A stretch of DNA of 64,000 nt from Gorsachius magnificus. Taxonomy: Eukaryota > Chordata > Aves > Pelecaniformes > Ardeidae. Below the pieces are notes generated by a model, which searched no databases, was not told the DNA's origin, and saw nothing but the letters and a program-made list of their open reading frames with translations. A program made the translations under genes and the position numbers. Shown here in pieces: positions 59,831 through 64,000 of this stretch (position 1 is the first letter of the stretch; each line of letters opens with the position of its first letter). The stretch covers positions 27,464,806 to 27,528,805 of the forward strand of contig CM067081.1 of the NCBI GenBank assembly GCA_034008185.1, in the 5' to 3' direction.

Positions 59831-62010
59831 GGCAAACACTAGAAAAGGGTTCTACTCAGAAGAGAGCTTTGGATGACAAGATTTGCCAGAATTCATACAA
59901 AAAAGCAAGCAGAGCACTTGCCTGCTGCACTGCACTGGGACTACAAGGAATAACGAGAACAGAAGTTACTGAAGGTCTGGGGAAAATCTTACACTAATTG
60001 AAATTGTTGGCACAATTTCCTCTGTCACCGTTAAGAAGATGTACAAGATACATTATCAAAATGTTTTGGATTTCAGCAGAAGTAATGTCTCTTTTCCATA
60101 TTCAGTTGATTGAAAATACTAGCAGAGGCTCCATTTTTAGCTTTAAAAGCAATTTTAAAACTCAGAGAGTCAGCATAAAATATGAAAGAATACAAATTTT
60201 AACAAATGCATAAAAGCAAAAATGAGTCTGTTTCACATAATTCAAAATTAAGAATACTTTACCACTTCACAAATATTCATTTGCTGTGTCTATGCATGTG
60301 CATACAAATGTAGCCATGGAAAAAAAAGTCTCTGTATGCAATCTCTTTTTCTGGTTACAAATAAATGGTTTCTCAATTTTTTAAAAAAGCACGAAAATAT
60401 GTTAGTACAGGCTAGAATGGTATATTCACATATGCATACATATTCATATTCATATATGTAGTGTTCTTCAACCACTGCACGGGCAAACATGAATGTATAT
60501 GTGATATATGAACACTTGAACTAAAAAATGCAAGTATTTATAAATCAATTATTAAAATAATATGGATATTATTTTGTGAAGGGGAAACATGCTAAGGGTC
60601 CAAATATAAGCCAGACTGTAGATCAGCAGAAGAAAGATCAAAGAGCTTTAAGGTCTTCTGAAGCCCTGGTTAATATCTGTCAGGTTTTTCGACACTTTTC
60701 TGTGGGGCTAAGAGTTACCACATACCTTTGATACACGATCTGCTGCTACCATGGTTTTATTTCTGGAGAGCATTGCTGGGGCTAGCCAGGGTGACCTGCA
60801 AGGGAATACATGGTGCCCGCAAAAAGGTGACGAACCCATTAAAAGTCTGGAAGCAGTTGCTGCTGGGCCAGCTGGCATCTGCATCCTTGCAGGATGGGCA
60901 CAGCCGCTCTTCTTCCCCTTTGCTAATTCCCTTCTCAGATCTATGTGTATCAGATTTATCAGACTCTTTTCAGCTCTGACTTGAAGTCTTCCTTAACTAC
61001 ATCCAGAGAACGGCACAAACCATCCTACCCCGAGAGCTCTACTACTCACAGGCTGCTTTTTTAGCCTAAGAGAAAAACAGAAAACAGAAGGAAAAAGAAA
61101 AAAGTCTTTTTCAAAACATTGCTTTTGCTCCAGTTGTTCAAATGGAGCTGAAGACAGTTAAGACAGAGAGATTATCCCCTCAGCTGGGCCATAGTGGTAC
61201 CATGTAAAAACCTCAGCCTGATTCCTGGGGGCTGATGGCTAAAAGGAAAAAAGCTAAAGTGCAGATCAGTCAGTGTGCTATATAGCCACAAGAATAAGAG
61301 CTAATGTATAATTCAAACAGTGTGTTAATTAGTGGACCATAGATTACAAGCCCTGGGAAATGACGGAAGAAATAGTTTCTCTTTGAATCTAAAAGCATTG
61401 TAAGCTTGTGCCTGAGGATTATTTAACAACAGATTTCCTCCTATCAGATAATTAATAATTTATCAGTTTTAAGAACAGGAAAAATTGAAATTTTTTTAAG
61501 CATGGGCATCTGACTCAACTGGTTTACTCTGAAGTTCCCCACATACCCTCAAATGAAAATACTTTGGTTTTCACAGCAGAACAAGAACACCATTAGGAAG
61601 AAAGGGAAGAGTTCACTTTGGAAGAGGAGGGTATTCTAAGAGCTCACTCTCTGTAAGGATTTAAAACTCAGTTCAACCACATTAGGTCCCAAACAATTTA
61701 AAAAAAATGTTTTCATATATCCCCTTCATAGATTTTAGCTTGACTTTTAGTTGCCTGCTACCCGAGTCTGTCAGCAATTCTGGCTGATGCCCAAAGGTTA
61801 AGCACAATGCTACTGGCCTGCAAGATGTCCTCTGGTTTCGGTGGACATTTACTCACATCTTGAGGCCACACCGGGAACAGTTTTCCCAGAAAGGTGACCC
61901 ACTTCCAGCACATATTCTTTCCTTGATGCCAAATATACCTGTGCACATGCACATTGCCAGTTTACAGTAAGCTGACACCAGTTTCTTCCAGCTCCTAGGG
62001 AATGTCACAC
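59831..62010. other. Unique non-coding DNA, no gene recognised
   Basis: AT-rich, with an ATATGCATACATATTCATATT stretch near 60430 composed of short alternating words. Frames of 83 codons (60728-60979) lack motifs. No repeats of known type. Confidence 0.6.
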
Positions 62011-62590
62011 ACAGAATCACAGAATCACAGAGTGGCAAGGGTTGGAAGGGACCTTGGGAGATCATCTAGTCCAACCCCTCCATTAAAGCAGGTTCACCTA
62101 GAGCAGGTTGCCCAGGACATCGTCCAGGTGGGCTTTGAATATCTCCAAAGAAGGAGACTCCACAACCCCCCTGGGCAGCCTGTTCTAGTGCTCTGTCACC
62201 CTCAGGGTAAAGAAGTTCTTCCACATATTCAACTGAAACCTCTCATGTTTCAGTTTGTGCCCATTGCCCCTTGTCCTGTCACTGGGCACCACTGAGAAGA
62301 GTCTGGCTCCATCCTCGTGACATCCACCCTTAAGATATTTGTGTGTGTTGATGAGGTCCCCTCTCAGTCTTCTCTTCTTCAGGCTGAACAAGCCCAACTC
62401 TCTCAGCATTTCCTCGTAGGGGAGATGCTCCAGTCCCTTTATCATCCTAGTTGCTCTCCTCTGGACTCTTTCTAGGCGTTCCTTATCTTTCTTGAGCTGG
62501 GGAGCCCAGAACTGGACACAGTACTCCAGGTGGGGTCTCCCCAGGGCAGAGTAGAGGGGGAGGATAACCTCCCTCGACCTGCTAGCCACT
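62011..62590 (-). mobile_element. CR1 retrotransposon, near-identical to 56250 copy
   Basis: About 580 bp. The 3' end at 62011 reads as the complement of GATTCTGTGATTCTGTG. The minus-strand frame (62185-62589) covers [24 protein letters not shown] text, [40 protein letters not shown] and [20 protein letters not shown]; a TAG replaces Trp in the HWNRLP block. It extends about 80 bp further 5' than the copy at 56250. Confidence 0.95.
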
Positions 62591-63929
62591 TACGTCACTT
62601 AGGGGCACTTTCACAGCAGCTCCCAAGCATGGCCATGGCCCGGGGAAGATGCTGGCCTCCATCACAGCAGCACAGAGCACTGTGAACGCCGCCTGACAAC
62701 CCACTGCAGCCTTGGGCTCAGGCAGGCCAGCAGCCCTAGGCACCAAAAAATTTCACTCTGTAGCCTCATGCTGGGGCATGGTGCTGCAAAAGCAGCAACA
62801 CCACCAGCAGCAGAAACTACAATGCAAAAGGCAGAAAAAACAATTGATCGCTCCCAAAGCATGTCTCGGATGAGCTGCCAGGTTCGAGACAGACAGACCG
62901 ATGCCTAAACTGAAATAGCAGCAGCAACTCACCCCTCGGCTGGGCTTACCGTGCTGAGAGTAAATTGGAGAGTGTGTTATTGATTAAAGAGAGCAGAGCA
63001 AGTCTTTGGGGTTTCATCAGAAGTAAAACGAATCTTTAGGAAATGCAGCTCCCTGGGCAGGGAGTACAGAGCAATGCTCAGCGGGGCTTTGCAAACAGCC
63101 TCGGATTACGGGAGAGCAACTTCACTGCCCAGCCATGCAGATGGGTTGATGACTAAAGAGCAAGAAGATTAAGGACTAACTTTGTGCAAGAATCACTTCC
63201 TGCTGAAAGAACAAAAGCAAACTAAAAACAACAAAAAAAATAAAGTTTCACTAAGAAGGGGCTGAAAAGAAGGATACGGTTTTAAAAGTCTTGAAATTCA
63301 CCTAGCTGATCTAATGGAGCAAGACTTTGTTCCTTTGTAAAAATAAATGCCTGAAGAACCCTGCAGCACAAAAATGATGGGTTCTACTCAGGTTCCCCAG
63401 TATTTTACATAGGAATCTCAGACTCCTAGATCATGTCTGCCCCCCCGCTCTTCCCACCAATGCATCCTAAAAGGATTTATAGTAAACTCCTGCTCACCCA
63501 TCCTGAAACCCCAACCCCACCAACAGGGGCTATCCTGCTGCATCGGGGCTGGCCTAGTTTTTTATTTCCTTCCTAAGTACAGGGACCAAATAGCACAGGG
63601 AAAACCATAAAAATGAATGTAAAGGGCTGACATGTTCCTCTTTAAGCAAATATTCACACCCGTGTTGTGGCTTTTCAGCCTCCTCTTCCACCTCCTCCCC
63701 ATCTCCCTCTGCTGTAATCCTTCTGCAAAGAGCCATATATTTCTTGGAATAAAGAAGTAATAAATTAAGGAATGACTAACACTACCCAAAGAAGCAAAAG
63801 CTCCCAACAATGACTATCTATTATTTATTTGTTGCCATCAAATTAGTAAGTGCTGTTTGTCTTTCAGGATATTGCTTTATAAATGTCTGCTATATGTCTT
63901 TTATGAAAAAATTAAGATATCCATTACAA
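62591..63929. other. Unique non-coding DNA, no gene recognised
   Basis: 62600-63130 is somewhat richer in G and C and in CAG-containing words, then the sequence becomes A-rich. Minus-strand frames of 60-82 codons (62662-62862, 63554-63810) have no recognisable motif. Confidence 0.55.
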
Positions 63930-64000
63930 TAACAGCCCTTAGCACTTGCACTTCACATTTTCAAAACACTTTACAAGCATTCTATTATGTTAATTTTGTG
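63930..64000 (+). repeat. Possible ancient SINE remnant cut by the window end
   Basis: The string AGCACTTGCACTTCACATTT, TCAAAACACTTTACAAGCAT, then TATGTTAATTTTGTG resembles the AAAGCACTTTACAAACATTAATTAATT block of old amniote SINEs. The element would continue past the window. Confidence 0.3.

Overview
This window reads as nuclear DNA from a bird, probably a neoavian. The evidence is a dense scatter of CR1 non-LTR retrotransposons. Their 3' ends carry the ATTCTATGA or GATTCTGTG terminal repeat, most are 5'-truncated, and they encode the CR1 endonuclease/reverse transcriptase. Three LTRs of types I remember as widespread in birds support this (TGTCGTGGTTTAACCC type and TGTGGTGGGTTGACCCTGG type). 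I see no intact host protein-coding gene, no tRNA, rRNA or snRNA gene, no CRISPR array and no bacterial-type operon. The background is AT-rich, CpG-poor DNA typical of an intergenic or intronic region in a gene-poor part of a chromosome.

Layout. 1-9557: unique non-coding DNA with ancient repeat remnants (MIR-like near 3300, an old CR1 at 7571). 9558-10228: a young-type CR1 tail. 10229-15344: unique DNA with small tandem duplications, a MIR-like remnant, and a polyA-ended segment that resembles a retrocopied 3' end. 15345-18540: the longest CR1 (about 3.2 kb), with the end of ORF1 (esterase-like), a broken endonuclease, and a reverse transcriptase frame with only three stops. 18541-22660: unique DNA, an ancient CR1 in reverse at 20605, and two different CR1 tails 46 bp apart. 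23599-23868: an internally deleted solo LTR. 24030-27560: a pyrimidine-rich + strand whose complement reads as a chain of coding-like but frame-broken segments; this is the best candidate here for something not explained by known repeats. 27561-36569: mostly unique DNA with dinucleotide tracts and one CR1 scrap. 36570-51410: four CR1 copies (one old), a MIR-like remnant and a 592-bp solo LTR. 51452-51481: a perfect 30-bp palindrome. 54311-55238: a solo LTR flanked by a near-perfect 5-bp target duplication. 55702-62590: a CR1-rich block with an ancient CR1, a chimeric CR1 (two subfamilies joined head to tail), and two almost identical CR1 copies in opposite orientation 5.3 kb apart. 62591-64000: unique DNA ending in a possible ancient SINE remnant.

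Recognisable CR1 sequence is about 10 kb (roughly 15% of the window) and LTR sequence about 1.8 kb. No genes work together here. The only recognisable protein-coding content belongs to dead retrotransposons. All subfamily and homology statements come from reading the sequence and from memory, without database searches.
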